A stretch of DNA of 64,000 bases from Rhizoclosmatium globosum (taxonomy: Eukaryota; Chytridiomycota; Chytridiomycetes; Chytridiales; Chytriomycetaceae), in the NCBI GenBank assembly GCA_002104985.1, contig MCGO01000088.1, positions 62,001-126,000 on the forward strand. The letters are read 5' to 3'. The notes beneath the pieces are model-generated. The model did not search any database. It was not told the DNA's origin and was given only the letters and a program-made list of their open reading frames with translations. The translations under genes and the position numbers were made by a program. This document shows, piece after piece, positions 45,404 through 57,158 of the stretch. The first letter of the stretch is position 1. Each line of letters begins with the position of its first letter.

Positions 45404-45916
45404 ATTCTGCCTCAGTCTTCTAAATACCTGCTGATTTTGATGGATGGGGATGCTGGGTGGATTGTTTCGGTGATGTATAAGGAGTTCATGTGGTTGAGAG
45501 TCTTTCATTCAATCTGAGAAGGTATGCATCACGAATCTATGGCGCATTGAAACTACTGGACAACTGGATAAGTTCTGAAGATGTTTTCTTGAACAATTTG
45601 GTGTCGTACGGGGAAAATCGTTCAGGAGGAGAATGGAAGCCTACAAATCTTGTTATGGAAGTTGACTGGATGGACTTGGGATAATCTCTGGGAGTATATC
45701 GGCTTATCCTAAGTCTGCACTCACTCTCTTACTCCCAGCCTCATGTCTCTAACTTCGACTCAACTAGGTTATTCCATTCATGTTCCCTTGCGTTACCTTG
45801 ACATTCATTGGCTTCTCATCCTCAATAAACTGAATACCACGTAACATCAACGTCTCAAATGCTCGAAAACACTACACATTTATTTCCAAACTCCAAACCA
45901 AACATAATCTCAGGTG
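45404..45916. other. Convergent intergenic, no gene seen
   Basis: About 500 bp between the 3' ends of the complex-I-like gene and the Fuzzy-like gene. Short frames only; presumably two polyadenylation regions. Confidence 0.5.
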
Positions 45917-47583
45917 TCAAATAGCGTACGCGCGAACATTCTTCAACACTTCACTCGCAATGGACGGAACAGACTCAGCACTCACTGCATCCGTCGAAAA
46001 CAGAATATACAACTTATGAACTCCCTCCGATCTAAGTCAACACAATTAATATACCACCAAACACAAACAGGGCACTTTGTACCTCGCATAAAATCGATAC
46101 TGATCCCTCGCAATACTAAACTCAGTCACACCAGGCATCTTCAATGTACTACTCGCACTATAAAAGAACGCCCAAAACGTGCTCAAAATCTCCTTCTGCT
46201 GCACTTCCGGACCTGGACGTAACTGCGGGAAGATTGTGTACCCGTTTGGATGTTGTGGTACAACATGGCCAAGGTTTCACGTTTTGCGAAAAGGCGGAGA
46301 AGGATGGAGGTTCCTAGTGTTGCGTGAGATAATATATATCCAGGTCTGAACGGAGCTTACCTCGATAGGAATCTCGAGACGGCTTTGAACAAATGAGATG
46401 CGGAATTCGTCGATTTTGCTGGCGATGGAGTCGTATGATTTGTCAATGAAGGTCAGGACTGCGAGAATGTAGCTGTGGATGCGGACCAGGTACAAGTTAT
46501 GCCAGGCGTTGTTGCAAAAGACTGGTGTGTAACGGACAGATGAGGCTCCAAGTGGACGTGCTTTGTTGTATTGCAGAATCTGTGAGGGTTTAATGAAGGA
46601 AAGATGGTTTCTGCGAAACTTCACCTTTCTGGTTTCTGGCAAATCAAATCGCGAATAAAGTGCCGAGTCCCCGAGAATCAACATTGTTCCGTTTCCACAG
46701 ACTCCGTCCTGACTCTCAAGGAAGGAAATCAAACGGTCCAAGCGCTCGATAATGTGTGGATCCAAATAAATCTGAACAGCAAAATAGTCAGCCCAATCCA
46801 ACCAATCAACAGTAACGCGTAAAAACCTGATTGATTCCGCCGACAACCATACTTGGGTCCTGTGCAATCTTTCCGAAGTACATGCTCACAATATCCTATC
46901 ACGAGAATGATTAGACCCACAAAACTTCCAACTTTACCACAATCCCTCACCTGAGCTCCCTTCAAATCGAAAAAGTCTTCATCCCAGAACTCATGTGTCC
47001 CAAACAAAAACTACATCCGCCAGTTTAGCATCCTCACATACCTCCTCTCCCAAATACATACCTCAAACATTGCCCCAACATCCCTCAAAATCGCTTGAAT
47101 AGCCGTACTCCCCGCCTGCAAGTCACTATGTGCCACAAAGAGAAACTATCCATAACACCTGTCAAAACACCCCCAGCAAACACCGCGGAAAACTCACATC
47201 GCCATACTCTTTATATATAATCCGTCCTTTACTAGAAATAACTTCCTTGATTTCTTCGCCGAGGAGTGTATGACTGAAATTCGAGACTGAGGAAGAGAAT
47301 CCGAGGACAAGACTTTTGAGTTGACGGGGTGTGCGTTAGATACTGTGCGAGAGCTGCGAGGTGATGCGATTGGGGAGTTGGTTGGAGATACCTTGGGTCT
47401 AACGCGTTTCCGTGGTCTAGTGGGATGGAATGTGTGGGTTAGGATTAGGTGAGTCGAAGTGTACAAACAGTTTTTGGAGAAGTAGACTCGCCTGACTTGT
47501 GAACTACAAAGAAATCTGGGTTTTTGACGTTAGGCGTGAATGCAGTGGGTGCTGTGAATCGTACTTTTGATGGCAAGCGACAT
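45917..47583 (-). CDS. Fuzzy (CPLANE)-like trilongin protein
   Basis: In animals Fuzzy, with Inturned and Wdpcp, forms the CPLANE complex that prepares basal bodies and intraflagellar transport for ciliogenesis. The order of conserved blocks follows animal Fuzzy: FFVVHKSG; GFSSSVSNFSHTLLGEEIKE; ILRDVGAMFEFLFGTHEFWD; NGTMLILGDSALYSRFDLPE; SSVRYTPVFCNNAWHNLYLV; and a last longin-like block FSIARDQYRFYARSEGVHKL ending SVPSIASEVLKNVRAYAI. At least seven exons with short introns; some joins near 47300-47480 are unresolved, and at least two frame changes are needed (near 47545 and 46240). Distant relatives (Mon1, Ccz1, HPS1) share the fold, but the alignment fits Fuzzy best. ATG at 47583, TGA at 45917. 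Confidence 0.68.
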
Positions 47584-47975
47584 GATTTTGATGAAACTTT
47601 GACAGGCTATCAAATAAATACATTTCGCAGGCTATAAGTTGATATATTACAATTTCGCTCTTTGTGATTTTATGAAATCTTGATCTTTACCAATAAAACT
47701 CACAAATTTGTATATCCCATATGACACTCTCAATCACAGAAATATAGATTATGAAACCCTATGCCCCAGTTTTACGTTTGGGTGGGCACGAATCGGTGAG
47801 ATCGCTAAAAAATCAGTCAAAGAATGGCCACTGTGGTAGCAACTTTCGGCTCGACCAACAACACGACAATGTACGTGACATAATCTCTCTGGAGAAACGA
47901 AGTGAGTGCCGTGTATCGATCGGGCTGGAACACTTAACCAGAACTCAATAGACAAATGCTGAGCAGCTATCAAGA
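47584..47975. other. Divergent intergenic region upstream of the MetH-like gene
   Basis: About 390 bp. I looked here for the N-terminal homocysteine and folate modules of MetH and saw none. Similarity to MetH begins only near 47976 (TYASGAMSLPQFL). Confidence 0.55.
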
Positions 47976-49632
47976 CCTATGCTTCTGGAGCCATGTCTTT
48001 GCCACAGTTTCTTCGAAGATTTTCAGAATTGAAGAAGAATGGCAAAGTGCAGCCGAGCGGCGCTGGAACTGTTCTCTTGGCCACAGTGAACGGCGATCAC
48101 TATGATATGGTGAGTCATACTGGATACAAGTGGATCAAAAGACTTCTCACAATTTTCCATCGTTCCAGGGCAAAAATCTTGTCGCATCCGTACTTGAAGC
48201 AAAAGGATTCTTTGTCGTTGATCTTGGTGTGTCAGTTCATGCGGATGAAATCATCAAGGCAGTTGTGGAATACAACCCAGATGTAATTGGATTGAGTGGA
48301 CTTATCGTTCCGAGTCTTCATCAAATGGTACATACTGTGAAAGCGTTGAGTGAAATTGGAATCGAGGTTTGTTGATGATGGAGACGAGTTGTTCTAATTA
48401 GTTGTTAAAGACGCCCATTCTTATTGGTGGTGCAGCGACGACCAAGCAAAATACTATCGTTAATATTGCACCCCATTATTCAGGCCCGGTTCTACCCGTT
48501 TGGATGCTGCTCGTGCTTTGTATGTCGTTTGTCAAGTCACAAACCTCATAACGCGTCAAGACTTTCTAAAAGATATGGAAACTGAATACTTTGACCTGCT
48601 TGAAGACTAAACGAAGGAACTGTGCGTAATTGTCATCTGCCAACTTCATATCCATTCCCGAAGCTCGTCGAAACAAGTTCCTGATCGACTGGTCTCACAA
48701 CAGCCACCACCAGCTCCAGCCTTTCTGGATAAAAGCGTATTCGGAAATCTCCATCTCTAGTCTTGTGCCTGCCATCAACTGGGATCCATTCTTCCAACTG
48801 ATGCATCTGAGAGGAAGTATCCTAACCATGCATACCCTAATATTTGAACGACCGCAAAGTTGGTCAAGAAGCCCGCAAAGTGATGAAAGAGGTTCTCAAA
48901 GTCATTAACGAGATTATCGAAACAAAGAGCCTGCAAGCCCGTGCTATTGTCTGGTTCTCGCGCGCAAATTCGCACGGCGACGATATCCACATCCTGTCAC
49001 CTGACGGAAATACCCAAACAGGAACATTTTACGGTCTTCGCCAACAGCAGCTGAAACCAAATCCTACGGATCCATACTACTGCATCTCTGACTTCATCGC
49101 TCCAGCTCCTATCCAAGATTACATTGGAGGGATGGTAGTTTCTGTCGGATTTGGTCTCGAACAGCTTTGCATGTCCGCCAAAAACGATCCCTACCGCGTC
49201 CACCTTTACAAATCGGCGGCGGAATGCCTCACCGGCGCCCTTGCCGAAAAAGTACACGATCAAGTGAAATACGTGTTTTGGAATCCCTCGACACCACCAA
49301 TTACATCTTCGACGCTGTCTTTGGAATTGGGGGAACACACCTCAAGTGATTTGCGTGAAGGTACTGGAATCCGTTTGGCGCCATGTTTCCCGCAGCAACC
49401 AGATCATACAGAAATGGAAACAATGTGGCGAGTGATGGATGTAGAGCGAATGACGGGAATTAAGTTGACGGAGACACTTGGAATGGATCCAGTTATGGCC
49501 GTGAATGGTTTACTGTTTTCGCATCCGAAAGCAGAGTGTTTTGCCGTTGGACCTATAGCTGATGATCAAGTTTGTGATTATGCGGAACGTCGAGGCGTTG
49601 CGAAGAAGTTGTTGAAGGATGGCTTGCTATGA
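47976..49632 (+). CDS. Cobalamin-dependent methionine synthase-like protein: B12-binding and reactivation domains only, probably defective
   Basis: Matches the C-terminal half of MetH. Exons about 47976-48109, 48169-48366 and 48411 onward. B12 domain: TVLLATVNGDHYDMGKNLVA, VIGLSGLIVPSLHQMV and PILIGGAATTKQNTIV. Reactivation domain: VPAINWDPFFQLMHLRG, GTFYGLRQQQLKPNPTDPYY, SDFIAPAPIQDYIGG and RLTETLGMDP-like KLTETLGMDPVMAVNG. The cobalt-ligand motif DxHxxG reads D-H-Y-D-M-G, so the axial His position is Tyr. The AdoMet-binding RxxxPGY reads R-L-A-P-C-F. Several frame changes cluster at 48490-48870, while 48844-49632 is open. No substrate domains lie upstream. Either a decaying gene or a divergent B12-binding protein. 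Confidence 0.72.
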
Positions 49633-49690
49633 ACAGATGAAGGACGACAAATAATTTATTAAGACGGGCACTGAAATAAAATAAGGGCAC

Positions 49691-51379
49691 TTAAAAACGC
49701 GAGAAGACAACGGTTCCGTCGATGGCCAAGTTTCTAACAGAAGTGCCGTCCTTCGAAAACTCGAACACAGCATCTGGCACGGTTGCGTCAGAAATAGTGC
49801 CATTTCCTGCATAAGCAACGAATATGTCTTTCACCCAATGCTTCACAGCTGCGGTTTTGAATGGGGGTGTGCCCGAAACATCACCCCACGACACAGACAT
49901 ATCATGAGTTCCCATCGATTTCGAGAATTTGAGAGTTCCAAATGCGCCATTGTAGAATTTTCCAGTGTACCAGCTGTATGGCAAAGAAGGGCCACTCTTC
50001 TCGTCGCGAGATTTCATGAGCTCATCGATTTGGGCTTTCGCTGTGCAGCCACCTGAGCTCCTGTGCCTTCAAAAGTCCAGACCAATCCAATTTTTCGGCT
50101 GGAGATAGAATAGCGTCCATCAATGTAAACGAGACAGCTTCGTCGAATCCTTCAACTCCAAGATTGTGTAGCACAATGATAGCGACATCTTGATCAGGCA
50201 AAATACTGAAGCTGCTGCGATATCCTGAAATGGCGCCACTGTGCGTGATAAGAGCGTTTCTTGATACGAGTAAACATCCAGCCAAAGCCATCTGTGATTG
50301 AGTCTCGCGTTAAGAAACGGGTACATTTGACAAAGACTCACATGAGGTGAAACGAACAGGAGACTTTGTTGCCGTAAAAATTGACTGATCATCAGCGAAT
50401 ATGCGGGGAGTCATTAAGGCGTCAAAGGAACTGCTGGATAGGAGACTTTGCCATTTTCCAAAACGCCTCTACGAGTCAGGACAGCGAGCCATTTGGCAAC
50501 TATAAAGTTGAATATTATTCTTTTTATACAGTAATTTATCGACTTACTGTCATTTACGTTGGACGCAATACTTCCAGCAGGCTTTCCACTTTGACTTCGA
50601 ACGCGACTTCATAAGGAAGTTGAGTTACAGTGCTATTCCCATTTCCACTCAATTCGAACGCTCTCGAATGATCTTTGAGAGTTGAAAGACATTTTGATCC
50701 GTGACGGTATCCTTCATTCCAATTTGGTCAAGAATACGAGTCTGAACCAACTTGTCCCATCCCAAACCAGAAACCTTTCCCGCGAGAGTTCCAGCCAAGG
50801 TATAATAATGATTGCAGTATTCAAACTTTTCGCGGAACTGATGAGCCGGCTCGAGGTACTGCAGTCTGGACAGTACTTCATCGGGAGTGGACCACAGCGC
50901 AAAGAGCTCATCATATCGGGCAAGACCAGCACGGTGGGATAGAATATCGACTAAGTTGCTTCAGATTTGCGACAGGGTCTTTGAACTTAATTCCAGGGTA
51001 GAGTTTCGTGACTGGGGTGGTCCATCCAATTTCCTTCTTCCACGAGAGACGCGACAGTAAAAGCAGTGAAGGCCTATGACTAACTTAATAAGATATCTTA
51101 GTTTCAGCTATACGGCACCTTTGTGGTAGATCCAATTTGGAAAACAGTGTTTGGAGTGACAGGTTCTTCTTTTCGTTTTTGACCCAAAACCTTGGGAATA
51201 TTCCAGCTTTCCCTTTGGATAACTCCAACTGCGAGACCAGGAACGTACCAGTCGCGGCGCATCGACTCAATTTTGGATGCGACAGCATTCCAGTTCACAT
51301 TCAGTTTACCGGCTGGTACGACAGCTCCCTGAGAGACTAAACCAAACAACGCCAAGTAATAGACTATCTTGGAAACCAT
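49691..51379 (-). CDS. Secreted serine beta-lactamase-fold hydrolase, copy 3
   Basis: Same family as copies 1 and 2. Signal peptide MVSKIVYYLALFGLVSQGAV. Motifs: S-T-T-K in IGSTTK, Y-C-N in FEYCNHYYTLAG, and H-S-G in THSGAISGY. Exon plan resembles the other copies, with introns after the SxxK lysine, after SNVND and before the YGFGW block. Frame changes occur near 51190, 51165, 51040, 50960, 50640 and 50595 and again in the last exon; the coding sense is clear between them (NLVDILSHRAGLARYDELF, GWDKLVQTRILDQIGMKDTV). It ends TVVFSRF at 49691. More lesions than in copies 1 and 4 suggest either poor consensus or early decay. Confidence 0.72.
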
Positions 51380-51696
51380 GGGATTATACGACAGGATGTA
51401 GCGTTCATGGCTTAGGTTCTTTTATGGAACAGGAAGGTACTGAAAATCGAACTCTTCTTTTCATCCTCCGATTGACAAACTTGACAGACAATCTCAAAGT
51501 TGAACGTTGCAGATGCACTCAATATTAAGAGCCAGATTTCTTGGAAATATTACACTCTACTCGAAGAAAAATGTGAGACATGGATAACCTTGTATGTAAG
51601 ATACAGTCATAAAATTATCATACATTGTTTTTCTTGATGTTCATCCCACATAACATTTTGAAATTCTCCAAAATCTCAAAAACAACTCCACTTTGA

Positions 51697-52250
51697 ATGT
51701 TTTACCGTGCATTCCTCGTTGCAGCTTGCCTCCTCTTGACGATCCTGACGTACTTCTTCATTCCTGGACCCAATGATAATTGGATCGCATCCTATATGAT
51801 TGCGCTTGGATCCACTCGATGTAAAAGGTTGTCCAATTCAAACTCTTGGTGTATTCTCTACATTGTCCAATCTCAATTATTGAAAATGAATAGACTGGAA
51901 GTATCAAAATTGGTTGAGCAACAAGACACTTCCAATCCATTTTCGCGTCTGAGTATCCTTCAGATCAATATGTTTACCTTCTTCAAAATTAAGGTGCCAT
52001 TGCAGAAATCAATAAGACTGTCGCGGATATGTACGAAAGGAAATGACGTTTGCGTTGGAGAGAATGTACCGACAGCTTCGTGCAGGTCAGTTTCAAGATC
52101 CCGCAGGATTCTTGAATATAACATGCACTGACTGTTGTAGTCAAATAACGTTTTGGGTGGAAAAGAAGGGTGCATTTATGGCTTGGACAGGACTTATCAA
52201 CGGAATTTCTTTCTATTAAACGATGCTCGGTCTGATGTTCGACATTCAAA
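51697..52250 (+). pseudogene. Internally deleted copy of the tandem membrane-protein family (copy 1)
   Basis: Opens with MFYRAFLVAACLLLTILTYF, the first transmembrane segment of the family at 52272 and 54133, including the IPGPNDNW block. The middle of the protein (TM2, TM3 and the ectodomain) is missing. Sequence then resumes with the C-terminal part: EMTFALERMYRQLRAGQFQD, TCTDCC and FWVEKKGAFMAWTGLINGIS, in another frame and ending early. Against about 1,750 bp for the full copies only about 550 bp remain. Deletion plus frame loss makes a pseudogene the best reading. Confidence 0.75.
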
Positions 52251-52271
52251 ACTTTAACAAAAAAGTCCTGC

Positions 52272-54018
52272 ATGATCTATCGCCTGTTTCTCCTCACTGC
52301 TTGTATTGTTCTGACTATTCTAACATACGTCTTCATACCGGGTCCAAGCGATACGTGGGCTGTATCTCGCACGATTGCACTAGGCTGTGCTCGCGGTAAG
52401 TGAAGTGGTGATATGAGATCTGGTTCTGATTGAATGTTTAAGTTGGCGACGCAACAGTCTCAGCAAATACAATCCTTACAATCCTCACAACAGTTGAAGC
52501 AGCTTTGATTGGTCTCTGTTCTTCCGCCTTGATCCACCTTTGGCTACAACATTCAATCGACATGAAAAATGCCGGCATGACCCCCGCGGCATTAGATACT
52601 GTTTTCTTAAACTATTTGCAGATGCTGTATCAAGTGTTTTTTGGGTTGGAGCTCAAGAATGCCTTCGTGGCAGTAATTCTTCTTTTGGCGCTACTTTTAA
52701 GTCAAGCAATCCATGCAATTTCACAGTTCTTTTTGTCTGAGGGTACAATGGTCAGTCCGCTTGTTACGACAGTTTATGTTGCAAGCTCAAACACAACATC
52801 CAACCTTGTTCAATCTTACTCTGAACAACCGTATATTACTGCGAAACCAACATTCTTGGGCCTTAATGCGATAACTACTGGGCTAATGGATGTTGTTGGC
52901 GCATGTGATTTGAACACTAAAGGTTGTCAGATGGCAAAAGAGCCTGCACCTATCATCAAGTGCGGAGAAAACGCATATAAGTGCTGGGAAAAAATGGATA
53001 TATTTGCCGATTTTGAAATGAGTTGTACGGCTCAGGTTTTGCCATACCACACTCAACCTTTGGGAACAAAGTCCACCAAATCTCTTACTTCTGTTCTTAA
53101 ACCAATCAATGTTATCCAAGAAACAGAGAAAACCGCACCAATGTTTGACTCACAGCCATATGTGACATGGACGATTGTTGAAAATTACCTGTACGTCAAC
53201 CTCTCTGCATCCATAAATTGCACATATATCCGGCGTGGACAAATCGACTTGAAGATTCAGTCCAAGGAACAATCAGTAGGACCGTTGTCAAAGTTTTCAA
53301 AGCGTCTTTTCCAGTTTCAGACAACCCCAGTCAGTGGAAAAAATACCAGTCATGGCTTCTTGGAAACGTCTCTGCGAACATAGGATTCATCGATCCTCGA
53401 GCATTTGAGTCTTCACCCGCTTGTTTTGGTCTCGCAAATCCGTGGTGTGTTCTGTCTATGGTTCAAGAAGGATTGAAAGGAATGGAGCCATTAAACGTTT
53501 TGGGATCTCTCAAGCAACAACTTATTTCAAACCCTCTATCGCGGTTGACGACAATGTGCCATCCATACACGTTTTTATTGCAAAAGAATCCAAAGACGCT
53601 GAACTACTTACCAATCATCAACGACACTGTAGCTGCTACATATGAGAATGAAATGAAATTCACAATAACAAGGATGTATCGACGCTTCTTGGCGGCTCAA
53701 CTTGATGATCCTAACGGAATTACAAACACGACTTGTACGAATTGTGCTGTTCAAAGAACTTTTTGGGTTGAAAACAAAGTGAATTTCATGGTCTGGACTG
53801 GGCTCATAAACGGAATCGCATGTGTTATGGTATTAATATCCATAACATTATCTGTGATTTATAGAACAGTTCCATTTGGATTTATCAAAATGATTGAGGT
53901 TGTAAAGCTGAGAGAAAGTCGCGAAGGTAGTTTGGATGACGCGAACGCAGAGTTTCGGGTTCGACTAATTCAAAAGGAAAGTTTGGAAGAAGAAGAAAAG
54001 CTGTGTACAACTCAATAA
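52272..54018 (+). CDS. Unknown multi-pass membrane protein, tandem family copy 2
   Basis: Family not recognised. Exon 1 52272-52395 (MIYRLFLLTACIVLTILTYV), exon 2 from 52443. Predicted topology: TM1 at the N-terminus with IPGPSDTW; TM2 SANTILTILTTVEAALIGLC; conserved cytosolic or loop block AGMTPAALDTVFLNYLQMLY; TM3 LKNAFVAVILLLALLLSQAI; a Cys-containing ectodomain of roughly 330 residues with several N-x-S/T sites; TM4 FMVWTGLINGIACVMVLISI; and a charged C-tail. One frame change near 53223, where copy 3 has ACC and this copy AC, fits one missing C. The large ectodomain between TM3 and TM4 suggests a surface receptor or wall sensor, but nothing identifies a ligand. Confidence 0.7.
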
Positions 54019-54132
54019 ATTGCAATAATTGTGCAAGAGATTTTATCCAGCCTCAAACGTGTGGCTGGTTACAAATACACTCATCAAAAAATTCTCCAGA
54101 TATTGGACGCGGACCGTCATACTATATCGCAA

Positions 54133-55906
54133 ATGCTTTATCGCATTTTTCTTTTGGCTGCCTGTATTGTCCTTACTGTTCTGGCGTATGTCTTTATCCC
54201 GGGTCCAAATGACACTTGGCGAGCTTCTCACACGATCGCCCTCGGATATGCACGAAGTAAGCACTCATAAGCACATAAATACTACTACTGATTGAATCAA
54301 CAAGTCAGTGATGCTGTAGTTTCAGCAAACACTATCCTCACGATCTTAAAAACATTGGAAGCAGCATTACTTAGTCTCTGTTCCTCTGCCTTGATCCACC
54401 ATCTCGCCCGACTCTGGCTCCATCGTTCAATCGATCAGCAAAACGCTGGAATGACTCCGGCGGCTTTGGATACTATTTTCTACAACTACCTCCAGATGCT
54501 TAATCAACTGTTTACGGGAATGGAGCTCAAGAATGCAGTTGTGGCAGTTATTCTGCTCTTAACGCTGATTTTGAGCCACGGAATTCATACAATTTCACAA
54601 CTTTTCTTGTCGGAGGGAACCAGGATCAGTCCACTTACCACAATGGTTCAAATACCAAGTCCAAACACAACCTCCGAACTTGTTCAATCATTTCCTGCCC
54701 AGCCGTTTATAACTACAGCACCCACTTTTTTAGGCTTTCATGCGATTACCACTGGCTTAATGAACGTTGTTGGTTCATGTGATTTGAAAACCCAAGACTG
54801 TCAAGTTACTAAAGAAACAGCACCAGTTATTAAATGTGGAGAGAATGCATCTGAATGTTGGAAAGAAATAGATGTTTTCTCCGATTTCGAAATGAACTGC
54901 ACATCCCACCTCTTGCCTTACCACTCCCAGCCATCAGGAACAAAATCTACAAAGTCGTTGACATCTGTTCTGAGCCCCATGTATATTGTTCAAGAATCAG
55001 CGAAGACTGAACCAATGTTTGTTACACAGCCATACGTGACTTGGGATATTGTTGAAAATTATCTCAACTTGAACTTTTCTGCATCCATCAATTGCACCAT
55101 ATATCCGGCTTGGACGAAACGCGTTGAAGACTCTGTCAAAGGAGCTCTGAGCAAGAATACTGTCAAAGTTTACAAAGACTCGTTCCCAGTTCAAAATCAA
55201 TTCAAATTTTCCAGAACTATCAATCCTTTCTCTTGGGAAACGTTTCTGCGAACGTAGGACCCCTTGATTCCAAAGCATTCGAGTCTGCCCCTGCATGCCT
55301 TGGACTCGCAAATCCATGGTGCGTTCTGTATATGGTGCAGGAAGGTTACGAGCGATGCAGTCATTCAGCGTTTCGGGATCAGTCACTCAACAACTTGTGT
55401 CCAATCCATTATCTCGGCTAACTACAATGTGCCATCCATACACATACCTGTTGCAGCAGAACCCAAAGTCTCAGGAGGATCTACAAAACATCAACGGTAC
55501 TGTGGCTTTTACCTTTGAGAATGAGATGAAATTCGCAGTGACAAGAATGTATCGTCGTTTTTTAGCAGCCCAATTGGATGACCCAACGGGAATTTTGAAT
55601 GCGACATGCACAGGTTGCGCGTTGCAACGAACTTTCTGGGTAGAGGACAAGGTTAATTTCATGATCTGGACTGGATTTATTAATGGGTTTGCCGGTATCA
55701 TGGTTCTGATCTCCATCACAATATCTGTTTTTTATCGAGATGTACCATTTGGATTCATTAAGATGATTGAAGTTGTCGAGTTGAACAAGAGTCAAACTGA
55801 TGGTTTGAATGATGAAAAGGCTGAGTATCGGGTTCGCTTAGTCAAGAAGGACGCTTCAGGAGAATTTGAGGAAGAAAGAAATAATTCAATGAATGAAATC
55901 CTTTGA
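54133..55906 (+). CDS. Unknown multi-pass membrane protein, tandem family copy 3
   Basis: Close paralogue of copy 2, 115 bp downstream of it. Exon 1 54133-54256 (MLYRIFLLAACIVLTVLAYV), exon 2 from 54305. Shares AGMTPAALDTIFYNYLQMLN, LKNAVVAVILLLTLILSHGI, the ectodomain cysteines (ATCTGCALQRTFWVEDKVNF) and final TM FMIWTGFINGFAGIMVLISI. Copy 3 is intact over the first about 930 bp; frame changes near 55215 and 55345 interrupt the ectodomain and agree with copy 2 in their required frame. The C-tail is rich in Glu/Lys. Both copies keep the same single intron at the end of TM1, so duplication followed intron gain. Confidence 0.72.
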
Positions 55907-55962
55907 TATTTCGTTTAAGCGTATAAACAAATGACGTTATTTGTTTGTCTTGAAATCGTTCA

Positions 55963-57047
55963 ATGGGACTGGCATCATTTGGGTCATCGCTTTTGCTCTG
56001 GGCGTATGGGCCACGCCTTGCCACTAACTGGCTGATGCAGATGATTGTCACTCCGTGTTCTTTAAGCATTTGCATCCAATGGATCCGCGGCATCGGTACT
56101 AAGTGTTCACCTTCAACAGCTGTCATTAAACCACCAATTAGACGCAACTGGCAGCTCACCTTCTCCCTCATTGTGCTGCTCTACTTGCTTTACACTATCT
56201 TACAGACCGAGAGAGACCTTCAACCCAATCTGTACTCATTGCTTCAAGTTCCCCGAGCCCCCTTCAACCTTCAACAACTCAAATCAAACTACAAACAACT
56301 GTCCCTCGCGTACCATCCAGACAAAAATCCAAACTTTAATGATTTTATGTCATGATTAGAAAGGGATACGATGTGCTGAAGGACGACAGTCAAAGAGCCA
56401 TTTACGGTACACTCCACTTCACAGAACCTCTCGCGTTTCTCATCTTTGTCTTCACTCATCAGATAAATTCGGGATTGAACTTCTTGAACGCTGCACTCGC
56501 TGCAAAACAGAGCGCGACTACCTTTACCATGCCTTCTCGTCCATGTTTCAATACTATTTCGGGACAACTGCATTCCTGATTCTATATTCTCTTCTGGGAC
56601 AAGGTGGATTTGGTGCATACTGGCGCTATCTCTCCCTTCTATCCGTCTTTACGCTTGAACTCACACTTCTTGTTCGCCCAACTGACCCACTTGCATCCTT
56701 CCTTTTCCCTCTCGAACCACTGCTGAACGAGTTACGATTTTGCATCAGTTGTTTGTCGTTGTCAGCATCGCAGTGCCCAACTTGGACCCGTCTGGTTCCC
56801 GCCTATTGAAAATGTGATGGACCAGAGGCTGGCGGAGCTGGATCAATTCACGAACATGAATGTTGGGGAGGCGCAATTAGCTTTTGGATCGATATTTTCC
56901 GCATTTAAGGATGACGCCAAGTTGGCTGGGGTGTTGCAACGGAGGATGGAGAAGGTAGTTGCTGAGTCTCAGATTCTTGAGAGTTCGACAGTGTTGCAAG
57001 AAAAGAAGAGGAGGTTTAGAGAGTTGAAGAAAGAAAAGAAGGAATAA
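55963..57047 (+). CDS. Membrane-bound J-domain (HSP40) co-chaperone
   Basis: Starts MGLASFGSSLLLWAYGPRLA, one or two N-terminal membrane segments (TFSLIVLLYLLYTIL), then a J domain NLYSLLQVPRAPFNLQQLKS, with the invariant HPD in LAYHPDKNPN and YDVLKDDSQRAIYDKFGIEL across an intron (56407-56462). Two CxxC-like cysteines (RCTRCKTERDYLYHAF) and several further membrane segments (TTAFLILYSLLGQGGFGAYW, YLSLLSVFTLELTLL) follow, ending in a Lys/Glu-rich tail. J-proteins switch on Hsp70 ATPase; this one probably does so at the ER or another organelle membrane. Frame changes near 56350 and 56745. It is not SEC63, as no Brl domain is present. Confidence 0.75.
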
Positions 57048-57158
57048 TAAACTGCATGGTTCCTTACTTTTTCTTTCTCATATTGGTTGCATTAATGAGC
57101 CTTCCCTAACCAATTGCATCCCAACTGGATCCACTATCCAGCAAAGATGGTATAGTCG

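Noticed and set aside
49691..51379. Antibiotic-resistance beta-lactamase from bacteria
   Set aside because: Introns, a eukaryotic signal peptide, and S12-type motifs shared with three local paralogues show a resident fungal hydrolase family; no evidence for beta-lactam cleavage.
55963..57047. J-domain gene as SEC63
   Set aside because: No Brl/Sec63 domain after the J domain; instead, extra membrane segments and a CxxC-like pair follow.
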